A stretch of DNA of 64,000 bases from Knoellia koreensis (GCF_013041615.1 NZ_JABEPQ010000001.1:362879-426878); one strand, 5' to 3'. Counted from the first letter of the stretch, positions 41,022-49,956 are shown. Notes: generated from the sequence alone by a model not told the origin. Translations and numbers: made by a program.

Positions 41022-42476
41022 ATGCGTCGAGCCAAGATCGTGTGCACCCTCGGCCCCGCCGTTTCCACTCCGGAGAAGATCCGAGCGCTCGTCGACGCCG
41101 GCATGGATGTCGCCCGCCTCAACCTCTCGCACGGTGAGTACGCCGACCACGAGGCGATCTACCGCGAGATCCGCAAGGCCAGTGACGAGAGCGGTCGTGC
41201 GGTCGGTGTCCTCGTCGACCTCCAGGGCCCGAAGATCCGCACGGGCCGCTTCGCCGAGGGGCCGGTGGCGCTGGCCACAGGTGACAGCTTCACCATCACC
41301 ACGCGCGACATCCAGGGTGACCAGGCCGAGGTCGGCACCACCTACAAGGGACTGCCCGGCGACGTCGCCCCCGGGGACGTGCTCCTCGTCGACGACGGCA
41401 AGGTCGCGCTCCAGGCCACCGAGGTGAGCGACACCGACGTCGTCTGCAAGGTCACCGTCGGCGGCACGATCTCCAACAACAAGGGCATCAACCTGCCCGG
41501 GGTCGCGGTCTCCGTCCCTGCCCTGTCCGAGAAGGACAAGGAGGACCTGCGCTGGGCGCTGCGGCTGCGCGCCGACATGGTCGCCCTGTCGTTCGTGCGC
41601 TCCGCCAAGGACCTCGAGGACGTGTATGCCGTGATGGACGAGGTAGGCGTGCGCCTGCCCGTCATCGCCAAGATCGAGAAGCCGCAGGCGGTCGACAACC
41701 TCGCCGAGATCATCGCTGCCTTCGACGGTGTCATGGTCGCCCGCGGCGACCTCGGGGTGGAGCTCCCGCTCGAGGACGTGCCGATCGTCCAGAAGGAGGC
41801 CATCGAGATCGCGCGCCGCCAGGCCAAGCCGGTCATTGTCGCCACCCAGGTGCTCGAGTCGATGATCGAGAACCCGCGCCCCACCCGCGCCGAGGCCTCC
41901 GACGCCGCCAACGCCGTCCTCGACGGTGCCGACGCGATCATGCTGTCCGGTGAGACCAGCGTCGGCGCCTACCCGATCGTCGCCGTCGAGACGATGGCCC
42001 GCATCATCGAGAGCACCGAGGAGCACGGCCTCGAGCGCATCCCCGAGCTCGGCACGCAGCCGCACACCATGGGTGGCGCGGTCGCCCGGGCCGCGGTGCA
42101 GATCGGAGACCTGCTCGGCGCGAAGTACCTCATCGTCTTCAGCCAGTCCGGGGACACGGCCCGACGCATGTCGCGCATCCGGCCGCGGATCCCGATGCTG
42201 GCGTTCACCCCCGAGCAGCACACGCGGTCCAAGCTGGCGCTCGCGTGGGGCATCGAGACCTACCTCGTGCCCATGGCCCGGCACACCGACCAGATGGCGC
42301 TCCAGGTCGACCGCTCGCTGCTGTCATCCGGCCGGGCGCAGGAGGGCGACCTCGTCGTCCTCGTCGCCGGATCGCCGCCCGGGATCCCCGGCTCCACCAA
42401 CGCCCTGCGGGTGCACAAGATGGGTGACGCCATCAACGGTGTCGCCCCGGCATACCAGGACCTCACCGAGCTCTGA
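41022..42476 (+). CDS. pyk: Pyruvate kinase
   Basis: 484 residues. It makes pyruvate and ATP from phosphoenolpyruvate. Motifs in order: KIVCTLGPAVSTPEKIRALVDAGMDVARLNLSHG, DLQGPKIRTG, a beta-barrel B domain (about 70-165), KIEKPQAVDN with the catalytic Lys, VARGDLGVELP (metal), and the family signature region TQVLESMIENPRPTRAEASDAANAVLDGADAIMLSGETSVGAYP. The C-terminal allosteric domain is complete. It stands alone with its own promoter. Confidence 0.98.
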   Translation: MRRAKIVCTLGPAVSTPEKIRALVDAGMDVARLNLSHGEYADHEAIYREIRKASDESGRAVGVLVDLQGPKIRTGRFAEGPVALATGDSFTITTRDIQGDQAEVGTTYKGLPGDVAPGDVLLVDDGKVALQATEVSDTDVVCKVTVGGTISNNKGINLPGVAVSVPALSEKDKEDLRWALRLRADMVALSFVRSAKDLEDVYAVMDEVGVRLPVIAKIEKPQAVDNLAEIIAAFDGVMVARGDLGVELPLEDVPIVQKEAIEIARRQAKPVIVATQVLESMIENPRPTRAEASDAANAVLDGADAIMLSGETSVGAYPIVAVETMARIIESTEEHGLERIPELGTQPHTMGGAVARAAVQIGDLLGAKYLIVFSQSGDTARRMSRIRPRIPMLAFTPEQHTRSKLALAWGIETYLVPMARHTDQMALQVDRSLLSSGRAQEGDLVVLVAGSPPGIPGSTNALRVHKMGDAINGVAPAYQDLTEL

Positions 42477-42505
42477 GGCTTTTAGGCGGCGCCACGCAGC
42501 CTTTG

Positions 42506-42511
42506 TATGCT
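42506..42511 (+). promoter_or_regulatory. Possible -10 of the tRNA-Leu gene
   Basis: TATGCT at 42506-42511 fits TANNNT and predicts transcription from 42518, leaving a 22-base 5' leader before the tRNA for processing. A weak -35-like TTTAGG lies 19 bases upstream. Confidence 0.35.
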
Positions 42512-42539
42512 GTCCGCGCCGCTGAACGCAGTTCGGCGA

Positions 42540-42625
42540 GCCGAAGTGGTGGAATGGCAGACACGGAGCACTCAAAATGCTCTGCTCGAAAGGGCGTGCG
42601 GGTTCAAGTCCCGCCTTCGGCACCA
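42540..42625 (+). tRNA. tRNA-Leu (anticodon CAA)
   Basis: A class II tRNA with a long variable arm. The acceptor stem GCCGAAG (42540-42546) pairs with CTTCGGC (42615-42621), followed by discriminator A (42622) and an encoded CCA (42623-42625). The anticodon stem GAGCA/TGCTC encloses the loop CTCAAAA (42571-42577), giving anticodon CAA at 42573-42575 for the UUG codon. The T-loop GGTTCAAGTCC is normal. The lipoprotein start lies only 20 bases after the CCA. Confidence 0.96.
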
Positions 42626-42645
42626 ACGGGACATCAAGGGGACAC

Positions 42646-43092
42646 ATGCGCAGGGTGGGCGTGGGCGCGGCAACGGTCGTGGTCCTCGCCCTGACCGGGT
42701 GCACGGCCGACGCACCCGACATCCCGGACGTCCCGACGTCCACGACCAACGCGCCCGAGGCAAAGTTCCCACTGGCCATCCAGGAGCTCTCGGCCAAGGA
42801 CGGTCGCATCCAGACCCTCAACGTCCAGGAGGACGGTGTGGTCCTGGCCAACGGCAGCAAGCCCGGCGAGCAGATCAGCTGCCAGCTCGGTGCCGCGGAC
42901 CTCGCCGTCCTCAAGGCTGCCGGTGTCCGGGTGAGCGATGACGACGGCAGCCAGACGTTCGACGGACCGCTGACCGTCACCTTCGAGGGTGTCCCGGTCG
43001 ACGACCCGCGCCTCGCCGAGGCCAAGCCGGTCATCGCCGGCCTCGTGGCAGAGCTCGCCGGGTCCGAGAGCGCCCGCAAGCGCTGCACCTGA
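42646..43092 (+). CDS. Small predicted lipoprotein
   Basis: 148 residues. A lipoprotein signal peptide [19 protein letters not shown] with lipobox LTGC (Cys19) is followed by a Thr/Pro/Asp-rich linker and a soluble domain ([40 protein letters not shown]...). Two Cys residues (in QISCQL and at the C-terminal KRCT) could pair. No family recognised. An AAGGGG ribosome-binding site precedes ATG 42646; transcription may come from the tRNA promoter. Confidence 0.72.
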   Translation: MRRVGVGAATVVVLALTGCTADAPDIPDVPTSTTNAPEAKFPLAIQELSAKDGRIQTLNVQEDGVVLANGSKPGEQISCQLGAADLAVLKAAGVRVSDDDGSQTFDGPLTVTFEGVPVDDPRLAEAKPVIAGLVAELAGSESARKRCT

Positions 43093-43134
43093 CACGCAAC
43101 GCGGACGAAACACGTGGTCCCTTAGGGTTGTCCC

Positions 43135-43773
43135 GTGAGCACCCAGGACACCACCCCCGAGCAGTCGGCCGACGCCGCGGCCCCCCAGACCAGCGACGCC
43201 GCCCTGCGCATCCTCGTCGCCGAGGACGAGGCGCTGATCCGCCTCGACCTGGCCGAGATGCTGACCGAGGCGGGGTACGACGTCGTCGGCCAGGCGAGCA
43301 ACGGCGAGCAGGCAGTCGAGCTCGCCACCGAGCTCACGCCCGACCTGGTGATCATGGACGTCAAGATGCCCGTCATGGACGGCATCACCGCAGCCGAGAA
43401 GATCGGCGAAGCGCGGATCTGCCCCGTCGTCATGCTCACGGCCTTCAGCGACACCGAGCTCGTCGAGCGTGCGCGCGACGCGGGCGTCATGGCCTACATC
43501 GTCAAGCCGTTCACAGCCAGCGATCTCGCCCCGGCGATCGACATCGCGCGCCACCGCTGGACCGAGGTGAAGGCGCTCGAGCAGGAGATCGCCGACCTCG
43601 GTGAGCGGCTCGAGACCCGCAAGGCAGTCGACCGGGCCAAGGGGATCCTGCAGAAGAAGCTCAAGCTGTCCGAGGCCGACGCCTTCCGCTGGATCCAGAA
43701 GACCGCGATGGACCGGCGCCTCGGGATGCGTGAGGTCGCCGAGGCCGTCATCGCCGGCATGGACAAGTCCTGA
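43135..43773 (+). CDS. pdtaR: ANTAR-domain response regulator (PdtaR)
   Basis: 212 residues. After a polar 22-residue extension comes a receiver domain: acidic pocket AEDEALIR, phospho-acceptor Asp75 in LVIMDVKMP, LTAFSD and the Lys of YIVKPF. The C-terminal coiled-coil and ANTAR RNA-binding domain (AVDRAKGILQKKLKLSEADAFRWIQKTAMDRRLGMREVAEAVI) follows. It matches mycobacterial Rv1626/PdtaR, which acts as an RNA-binding antiterminator when phosphorylated. Its kinase is not in the window. TAGGGT at 43123-43128 predicts transcription starting on the GTG at 43135. Confidence 0.93.
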   Translation: MSTQDTTPEQSADAAAPQTSDAALRILVAEDEALIRLDLAEMLTEAGYDVVGQASNGEQAVELATELTPDLVIMDVKMPVMDGITAAEKIGEARICPVVMLTAFSDTELVERARDAGVMAYIVKPFTASDLAPAIDIARHRWTEVKALEQEIADLGERLETRKAVDRAKGILQKKLKLSEADAFRWIQKTAMDRRLGMREVAEAVIAGMDKS

Positions 43774-43789
43774 CGGGACCTCTTCACCC

Positions 43790-44320
43790 ATGACAACAAC
43801 GGTTCGCCGCGCCCGTCCGGGTGACGAGGCCGCGCTGCACGAGGTGGCCGCAGCCACGTTCGCGCTGGCCTGCCCGCCGCACATGACCCAGGAGCGGGTC
43901 GACCACTTCGTGGCGACGGTCCTGTCCGAGGCCAACTTCGCGGCATACCTCGCCGACGACGCCCGTGACCTCTTCCTCGCCGAGGAGGACGGCACACCCA
44001 TCGGCTACGCCATGCTCGTGGCCGGCGAACCCGCCGACGGCGACGTCGCCGCCGCCATCACCCTGCGGCCAACGGCCGAGCTGTCCAAGATCTACGTCCT
44101 GCCCGGCCACCACGGGTCGGGGGCGAGCGCGGCGCTGATGACGGCCGCCATCGACGCGGCGACCGGTCGCGGGGCCGCCGGCGCCTGGCTCGGTGTGAAC
44201 CAGCTCAACGAGCGCGCGCAGCGGTTCTACGGCAAGAGCGGGTTCACCAAGGTCGGCACCAAGCGGTTCCTCGTGGGGGACACCTACGAGGACGACTTCG
44301 TCTTCGAGCGACCCCTGTGA
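43790..44320 (+). CDS. GNAT family N-acetyltransferase
   Basis: 176 residues. VRRARPGDEAALHEVAAATFALACPPHMTQERVDHF is a typical GNAT N-terminus; LSKIYVLPGHHGSGASAALMTAAIDAA carries an acetyl-CoA loop (HHGSGAS in place of the usual RGxGxG), and WLGVNQLNERAQRFYGKSGFTKVGTKRFLVGDTYEDDFVFERPL is the C-terminal half, resembling the YvbK/ribosomal-type enzymes with a conserved late DDF/FE. It starts 16 bases after pdtaR. Substrate unknown. Confidence 0.86.
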   Translation: MTTTVRRARPGDEAALHEVAAATFALACPPHMTQERVDHFVATVLSEANFAAYLADDARDLFLAEEDGTPIGYAMLVAGEPADGDVAAAITLRPTAELSKIYVLPGHHGSGASAALMTAAIDAATGRGAAGAWLGVNQLNERAQRFYGKSGFTKVGTKRFLVGDTYEDDFVFERPL

Positions 44321-44510
44321 CGGTTCGAGAACCCGCCGACATCGGCGGCATACACACGCAACCACAGCCGTCCGGGGAGTGGATTTCGGAGTTCCCTTCA
44401 CGCCGGACAGTTGATGGTTCTAGAGTCCTTCCTCGGGTGCTCTCCGGAGTGTCCGACGGTCGGGGGAGCCGTGCTGGCAGGAGCAGGTCCGACGACGTTG
44501 GAGGAAAGCC

Positions 44511-45089
44511 GTGAGCCGTCCCGCGATCACCGTTCGACGGGTTGGTGTGGACGAGGAGCGATCGTTCACCGAGCTCTGGATGGCCTCGCGCGTCGAGACC
44601 GGGGCCAGCCCCGAGGTCGTGGCCCGGGCGGCGTCCGAGGGCAGGATCGCGGCGGCCCTGAACCGCGACGACGTCCGCGCCTACCTCGCGACCAGCGACG
44701 GCGAGCCCGTCGGTTTCGCCGTGGCGGCGACCAGCCCCTTCTCGTCGCTCACCGACGCCCCGTGCGTCACCATCGACCAGCTCTACGTCGCGCCGAAGCA
44801 GCGCCGCCACGGTGTCGCCCGCCAGCTGCTGGGGGCCGTGACCCTGTATGCCGACTCACGCGGCTGTGAGCAGATCGGCACCAACGTGCCCGCGCAGCAC
44901 CGCGACGCGAACCGTTTCTTCGCCCGGCTCGGCTTCTCATCCCAGGTCGTGCGCCGCATCACCACGGTCGCGGCGCTGCGGCGCCGGTTGGGTGCGGACG
45001 AGCCGCGGCACCACTCGCTCGAGGCACTGCTGCACCGACGCCGGTCGCTGCGGGCCAAGTCGACCGCGAGCTCGCGCCTCGCCGGCTGA
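44511..45089 (+). CDS. GNAT family N-acetyltransferase
   Basis: 192 residues. Core GNAT motifs are TIDQLYVAPKQRRHGVARQLLGAVTLYADSRG, with acetyl-CoA loop QRRHGVA, and NVPAQHRDANRFFARLGFSSQVVRRIT. The last 45 residues are basic (RRRLGADEPRHHSLEALLHRRRSLRAK), an unusual tail. A GGAGGAAA ribosome-binding site precedes GTG 44511. The 190-base upstream gap holds a TAGAGT (44421-44426) -10-like element giving a leader of about 80 bases, and one GTATGCCG-family site. Substrate unknown. Confidence 0.85.
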   Translation: MSRPAITVRRVGVDEERSFTELWMASRVETGASPEVVARAASEGRIAAALNRDDVRAYLATSDGEPVGFAVAATSPFSSLTDAPCVTIDQLYVAPKQRRHGVARQLLGAVTLYADSRGCEQIGTNVPAQHRDANRFFARLGFSSQVVRRITTVAALRRRLGADEPRHHSLEALLHRRRSLRAKSTASSRLAG

Positions 45090-45110
45090 CCGGCATACCG
45101 CGTCGTTCTC

Positions 45111-45566
45111 TCAGGCGCCCGGCGCGGCGTCCCTGATCAGGCAGGTGAGCCGCGCCGTGCAGACGCGGCGGTCCTGGTCGTCGGTGACCACGATCTCGTA
45201 GGACGCGAGGGTGTTGCCGAGCGACAGCGCGGTCGCGGTGCCGGTGACGAAGCCCGACCGCGCGGCCCGGTGGTGGGTGGCGTTGATGTCGGTGCCGACC
45301 GCGATGCGGTTCGGGCCGGCGTGCAGGGCCGACCCGATCGAGCCCAGCGTCTCGGCGAGGACGACTGACGCGCCGCCGTGCAGCAGGCCGTAGGGCTGGG
45401 TGTTGCCCTCGACCGGCATCCGGGCCACGAGCCGCTCGGGGCTGGCCTCGAGCACCTCGATCTGCATGCGCTGCAGGAGTGAGTTGGGGTTCATCGCGGT
45501 GAGTGCGTCGAGGAAGGCCTGGGTGTCGATGGGGCCGCTGGTGGGGGTGTTCGTCGTGTCGGTCAC
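45111..45566 (-). CDS. PaaI-type hotdog-fold thioesterase
   Basis: 151 residues. The hotdog core has MPVEGNTQPYGLLHGGASVVLAETLGSIGSALHAG, with the GLLHGGA..LAE signature of PaaI/phenylacetate thioesterases, then VGTDINATHHRAARSGFVTGTATAL. Such enzymes hydrolyse acyl-CoA. GTG 45566 is taken as start; a TTG two codons upstream is an alternative. Divergent from polA with about 20 bases between the start codons. Confidence 0.88.
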   Translation of the reverse strand: MTDTTNTPTSGPIDTQAFLDALTAMNPNSLLQRMQIEVLEASPERLVARMPVEGNTQPYGLLHGGASVVLAETLGSIGSALHAGPNRIAVGTDINATHHRAARSGFVTGTATALSLGNTLASYEIVVTDDQDRRVCTARLTCLIRDAAPGA

Positions 45567-45585
45567 GCGCAATAGGCTGCCATGC

Positions 45586-48258
45586 GTGAGTCGCCTCCTG
45601 TTGCTTGATGGTCATTCGCTCGCCTACCGCGCCTTCTTCGCGCTGCCGGCCGAGAACTTCTCGACCTCGACGGGGCAGCACACCAACGCGGTCTACGGCT
45701 TCACCTCGATGCTCATCAACGTGCTGCGCGACGAGCAGCCGACCCACGTCGCCGTGGCGTTCGATGTGTCGCGGCAGACCTTCCGCACCGAGGAGTACGC
45801 CGACTACAAGGCGGGCCGGTCCGCGACGCCGAGCGAGTTCAAGGGCCAGGTGTCGCTGCTGCACGAGGTGCTCGACGCGCTCAAGATCCGCTACGTCGAG
45901 GTCGATGGCTACGAGGCCGACGACGTCATCGCCACCATCACCACCCAGGCCCTCGCCGAGGGCATGGAGGTGCTGATCTGCTCGGGTGACCGCGACGCCT
46001 TCCAGCTGGTCACCGAGACGAGCACTGTGCTCTACCCCGTGAAGGGTGTCTCCGAGCTCGCGCGGATGTCGCCCGAGGCGGTCGAGGCCAAGTACGGCGT
46101 CCTGCCCGAGCGCTACTCCGACCTCGCCGCGCTCGTGGGCGAGTCCAGCGACAACCTGCCGGGTGTGCCCGGTGTCGGCCCGAAGACGGCAGCCAAGTGG
46201 CTCGGCCTCTACGGCGACCTCACCGGCGTCGTGGCGCACGTCGACGAGATCAAGGGCAAGGCGGGCGAGTCACTGCGCGAGCACCTCGACGGCGTGCTGC
46301 GCAACCGGCGCCTCAACCAGCTGGTCCGTGACCTGCCGCTGCCGGTGGGACTCGCGGACCTCGAGCGGCAGAACTGGGACCGCGAGCAGGTGCACCAGGT
46401 CTTCGACAGCCTCGAGTTCCGCGTGTTGCGCGACCGGCTGTTCGAGTACCTCGACGCCCCGCAGGAGGAGGCCGACCAGGGTTTCGACCTCGAGGGGGCG
46501 GTGCTCTCACCCGAGGAGGTGACCGGCTGGCTGGCCGAGTATGCCGCGCCGGGAGTCCGCGTCGGCGTGCACCTCGTGGGGCAGTGGGGCCGCGGTACCG
46601 GGGACGCCACGGCCCTGGCGCTGGCCACGGACGGTGACGCCGCGGCATACCTCGACCTCACCTCGCTCGACCCGGACGGTGAGGCGGCCGTGGGCGCCTG
46701 GCTCGCCGACGCGGAGCGGCCCAAGGTGCTGCACGACGCGAAGGGGCCGATGCTCGCGCTGGCCGCGCGGGGCTGGACCCTCGACGGGGTGGCGACCGAC
46801 ACGGCGCTGGCCGCGTACCTCGTGCGACCCGACCAGCGGTCCTACGACCTGGCCGACCTCGTGCTGCGCCACCTCGGGCGTGAGCTGCGTGCGGAGAGCG
46901 ACCAGGGTGGGCAGGGGCTGCTCGACTTCGGTGACGAGGACCTCGGCGACGCCCAGGACGCGATGGTGCGGGCGCGGGCCGTGCTCGACCTGGCCGGTGC
47001 GCTCGCCGAGCAGCTCGAGGCGACGGGCGGAACGTCGTTGCAACAGGATGTCGAGCTGCCGCTCGAGCGCGTGCTGGCGGGCATGGAGCGGGTCGGTATC
47101 GCCGCCGACACCGACCAGCTGACCTCGCTCGAGGCCGACTTCGCGGCGAAGGTGCGCGACGCCCAGCAGGATGCCTATGACGCGATCGGTGGGGACCAGA
47201 TCAACCTGGGCTCGCCGAAGCAGCTCCAGGTGGTGCTTTTCGAGACGCTCGGGCTGCCCAAGACCCGGCGCACCAAGACGGGGTACACGACCGACGCGGA
47301 CGCGCTGACCGACCTGTTCGCCAAGACCGAGCACCCGTTCCTCGAGGCTCTGCTGCGGCACCGCGACGCGACCCGGCTCCGGGTCACGGTGGAGGGGCTG
47401 CTCAAGTCGGTCGCCGACGACGGACGCATCCACACGACCTACCAGCAGACGATCGCGGCGACCGGGCGGCTGTCGTCCACCGACCCGAACCTGCAGAACA
47501 TCCCGATCCGCACCGAGGCCGGTCGGCGGATCCGTGAGGTGTTCGTCGTCGGCGAGGGGTTCGAGTCGCTGATGTCGGCCGACTACAGCCAGATCGAGAT
47601 GCGGATCATGGCGCACCTGTCCGGTGACGAGGGGCTGATCGAGGCGTTCCGGACGGGGGAGGACCTGCACCGGTTCGTCGGGTCGCGGGTGTTCTCCGTG
47701 GAGCCGCAGGACGTCACGGCCGAGATGCGATCCAAGGTCAAGGCGATGTCCTACGGCTTGGCGTACGGGCTGTCGGCGTTCGGGCTCTCCAAGCAGCTGA
47801 CCATCTCGACCGGTGAGGCGCAGGGGCTCATGGACGAGTACTTCGAGCGGTTCGGCGGGGTGAAGGACTATCTCACCGAGGTCGTCGCGGATGCGCGGGG
47901 CACCGGCTACACCCAGACGATGCTCGGGCGCCGGCGCTACCTGCCCGACCTCACGTCTGACAACCGCCAGCGACGTGAGATGGCCGAGCGGATGGCGCTC
48001 AACGCCCCCATCCAGGGGTCGGCGGCCGACATCATCAAGCTGGCGATGCTGCGGGTCGACCGCGCCCTCGCCGAGTCCGGGTTGAAGTCGCGGCAGCTGC
48101 TCCAGGTGCACGACGAGCTGGTGCTCGAGGTGGCGCCGGGGGAGCGGGAGGCCGTCGAGGAGCTGGTGCGCCGAGAGATGGGCGGCGCGATCGACCTCGA
48201 CGTCCCGCTGGACGTGTCGGTGGGTGTCGGCCGGTCCTGGCACGACGCCGCGCACTAG
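45586..48258 (+). CDS. polA: DNA polymerase I
   Basis: 890 residues. The N-terminal 5' nuclease domain has LLLLDGHSLAYRAFFAL, VEVDGYEADDVIAT, ICSGDRDAFQLV and the helix-hairpin-helix PGVPGVGPKTAAKW. The middle exonuclease-like domain (about 310-490) lacks the acidic proofreading residues, as is common in actinobacterial PolA. The polymerase domain has motif A DYSQIEMRIMAHLSGDEGLI, motif B RSKVKAMSYGLAYGLSAFG and motif C QVHDELVLEV. TAGGCT at 45573-45578 predicts transcription one base before GTG 45586. Confidence 0.98.
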   Translation: MSRLLLLDGHSLAYRAFFALPAENFSTSTGQHTNAVYGFTSMLINVLRDEQPTHVAVAFDVSRQTFRTEEYADYKAGRSATPSEFKGQVSLLHEVLDALKIRYVEVDGYEADDVIATITTQALAEGMEVLICSGDRDAFQLVTETSTVLYPVKGVSELARMSPEAVEAKYGVLPERYSDLAALVGESSDNLPGVPGVGPKTAAKWLGLYGDLTGVVAHVDEIKGKAGESLREHLDGVLRNRRLNQLVRDLPLPVGLADLERQNWDREQVHQVFDSLEFRVLRDRLFEYLDAPQEEADQGFDLEGAVLSPEEVTGWLAEYAAPGVRVGVHLVGQWGRGTGDATALALATDGDAAAYLDLTSLDPDGEAAVGAWLADAERPKVLHDAKGPMLALAARGWTLDGVATDTALAAYLVRPDQRSYDLADLVLRHLGRELRAESDQGGQGLLDFGDEDLGDAQDAMVRARAVLDLAGALAEQLEATGGTSLQQDVELPLERVLAGMERVGIAADTDQLTSLEADFAAKVRDAQQDAYDAIGGDQINLGSPKQLQVVLFETLGLPKTRRTKTGYTTDADALTDLFAKTEHPFLEALLRHRDATRLRVTVEGLLKSVADDGRIHTTYQQTIAATGRLSSTDPNLQNIPIRTEAGRRIREVFVVGEGFESLMSADYSQIEMRIMAHLSGDEGLIEAFRTGEDLHRFVGSRVFSVEPQDVTAEMRSKVKAMSYGLAYGLSAFGLSKQLTISTGEAQGLMDEYFERFGGVKDYLTEVVADARGTGYTQTMLGRRRYLPDLTSDNRQRREMAERMALNAPIQGSAADIIKLAMLRVDRALAESGLKSRQLLQVHDELVLEVAPGEREAVEELVRREMGGAIDLDVPLDVSVGVGRSWHDAAH

Positions 48259-48267
48259 TTTCACCGT

Positions 48268-49869
48268 GTGACCCAATCCGCCCGACGCGACCTGCTGATC
48301 GTCGTCGGCGTGGTCGCAGCGGCGGCCGCGGTGCTGGTCGGACGGTCCCTGGGCCGGGGCGTCTTCCTCTACCGAGACTTCGTGACCGTGCCCGACCCGG
48401 TGGTCGGCGCAGCCACCTGGGGTGCGCCGGGGAGCCCGCCTCGGTCGGCGCCGCTCGACGCGGTGGTGGTGGCGCTGGCACCGGTGTTGCCGCCCGGGGT
48501 GCAGCAGCAGGTGATGCTGGTCGGCGCCCTGGTGCTCGCCGGCCTCGGGACCGCCCTGCTGGTGCGCTCGTGGGGGCTGGCCGCGATGGTGCCGTCGGCG
48601 GTCGTGGCCATGTGGAACCCGTTCGTCGTCGAGCGGCTCCTGCTCGGACAGCCGCCGACCCTCCTGGCCTACTCGATGACGCCCTGGCTCATCCTGGCCG
48701 TGCGGTCGCGCCTCGCGGGCTGGCGTGGGCTGGCGGCCGTCGCGGTGGCAGCCGCGCCCGCAGCGCTGACGCCCTGGGGCGGGCTGTGGGCACTGGGGGT
48801 CGTCCTCGTGACAGCCCTCGCCACCCCGTGGCGCAGCGGCAGGTGGTGGTTCGCAGCGCTGACCCTGGGCGCCGGCTGGTGCCTTCCTTGGGTGATCCCG
48901 GGCCTGCACTACGCCACCACTGCCGCGGATCCCGACGGCGCCAATGCGTTTGCGGCACAGTCTGATTCGCCTCTTGGGGTGCTGGTGTCGGTGGCTACGC
49001 TCGGTGGCATCTGGGCGCCCGCCGCGGTGCCGGGCTCGCGCTCCACCACGCTGTCGATCGCGGTGGGGGTAGCGCTGTTCGTCGTGGCCCTGGTCGGCCT
49101 GGTGGTGCTCGCGCGCGACGGGCACCGTCGAGCTGCGGCCTGGCTCGGGTGCGCGCTCGTGGTACCGCCCGCGGTGGTGACGTTGCTCGCGACGGGTCCG
49201 GGCATCGGCCTCATGCGCGCGGCCCAGGCCCTGCCCGGCGTTGCCGTGGCCCGCGACACGCACCGTTGGGTCGGACCGGCAGCGACCGCGACCGCGGTGC
49301 TGGTCGGCGTCGTCGCCGCGTCCGTGGCGCAGCGCCTGCGCCGCATCGCTAGAGCCGCTGTGGCGCCGACAGTGGCCGCGGTCCTCGCCACGTGTTCGTT
49401 CGCCGTGCTGGCGGTGCCGGACGCACCCACGCTGCTCCACGCGGCATACCAACCGGTGGGTATGCCGCCCGGCTGGGCGGCCGCTGTCGACGCGGCCGAC
49501 CAAGCAGCGGGTGACCGCGCGGTGCTGGTGCTCCCGTGGTCGGCCTTTCGTGCGGCACGCAGCCCCTCGGGCTACAACCGGAACCAGCCGTTCCTCGACC
49601 CGCTGTCCCGGGCCCTGGCCCAGCGCGTCATCTCCTCCCGTGAGCTCGTGGTGAGCAGGCAGGGGGTGACCGTCACCGTCGACGACGACCCCGGCGGCCT
49701 GACCCGGTTGGCATCGGACCCGTCGCCCGCGGCGCTCGAGGCAGCGGGGATCGGTGCGGTGGTCGTGTGGACCGACGTCCGTGGGCCCGCCGTCCCCGCC
49801 GCGGTGCGGGACCTGGAGCTCGTGGAGCGTGCGGGATCCTTCGAGGTCTGGCGCGTGACACGCCCTTGA
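48268..49869 (+). CDS. Multi-spanning membrane protein of envelope glycan locus
   Basis: 533 residues with about 11 hydrophobic segments in the first 400 residues and a soluble C-terminal part. VFLYRDFVTVPDP near residue 33 and VVAMWNPFVVERLLLGQPPTLLAYSMTPWLI resemble the substrate loop and membrane core of GT-C-type glycosyltransferases, without a clear catalytic motif. The -10-like TAGTTT (48256-48261) starts at the polA stop codon and predicts transcription on the GTG at 48268. Neighbours DUF2613 and AftD suggest a role in envelope polysaccharide assembly. Confidence 0.65.
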   Translation: MTQSARRDLLIVVGVVAAAAAVLVGRSLGRGVFLYRDFVTVPDPVVGAATWGAPGSPPRSAPLDAVVVALAPVLPPGVQQQVMLVGALVLAGLGTALLVRSWGLAAMVPSAVVAMWNPFVVERLLLGQPPTLLAYSMTPWLILAVRSRLAGWRGLAAVAVAAAPAALTPWGGLWALGVVLVTALATPWRSGRWWFAALTLGAGWCLPWVIPGLHYATTAADPDGANAFAAQSDSPLGVLVSVATLGGIWAPAAVPGSRSTTLSIAVGVALFVVALVGLVVLARDGHRRAAAWLGCALVVPPAVVTLLATGPGIGLMRAAQALPGVAVARDTHRWVGPAATATAVLVGVVAASVAQRLRRIARAAVAPTVAAVLATCSFAVLAVPDAPTLLHAAYQPVGMPPGWAAAVDAADQAAGDRAVLVLPWSAFRAARSPSGYNRNQPFLDPLSRALAQRVISSRELVVSRQGVTVTVDDDPGGLTRLASDPSPAALEAAGIGAVVVWTDVRGPAVPAAVRDLELVERAGSFEVWRVTRP

Positions 49870-49887
49870 GGCGGATCTGCCGAAGGA

Positions 49888-49918
49888 TTGCGCGCCGGGC
49901 GCAACCAGCCGGTAACAT
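49888..49918 (+). promoter_or_regulatory. Candidate promoter of the DUF2613 gene
   Basis: TTGCGC (49888-49893) and TAACAT (49913-49918) are separated by 19 bases. Transcription would begin near 49925, leaving a leader of about 32 bases that contains GGGAAGG before ATG 49957. Confidence 0.4.
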
Positions 49919-49956
49919 CGGCGGCAGTGTCCTAGGCCGGGAAGGTGCCCAAACCC

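Noticed and set aside
44321..44510. A small gene between the two acetyltransferases
   Set aside because: The one open frame has weak third-position bias and no ribosome-binding site; the stretch looks like a promoter and leader.
45586..48258. Damaged polA because the proofreading residues are missing
   Set aside because: Loss of the acidic exonuclease residues in the middle domain is normal for actinobacterial PolA; length and polymerase motifs are intact.
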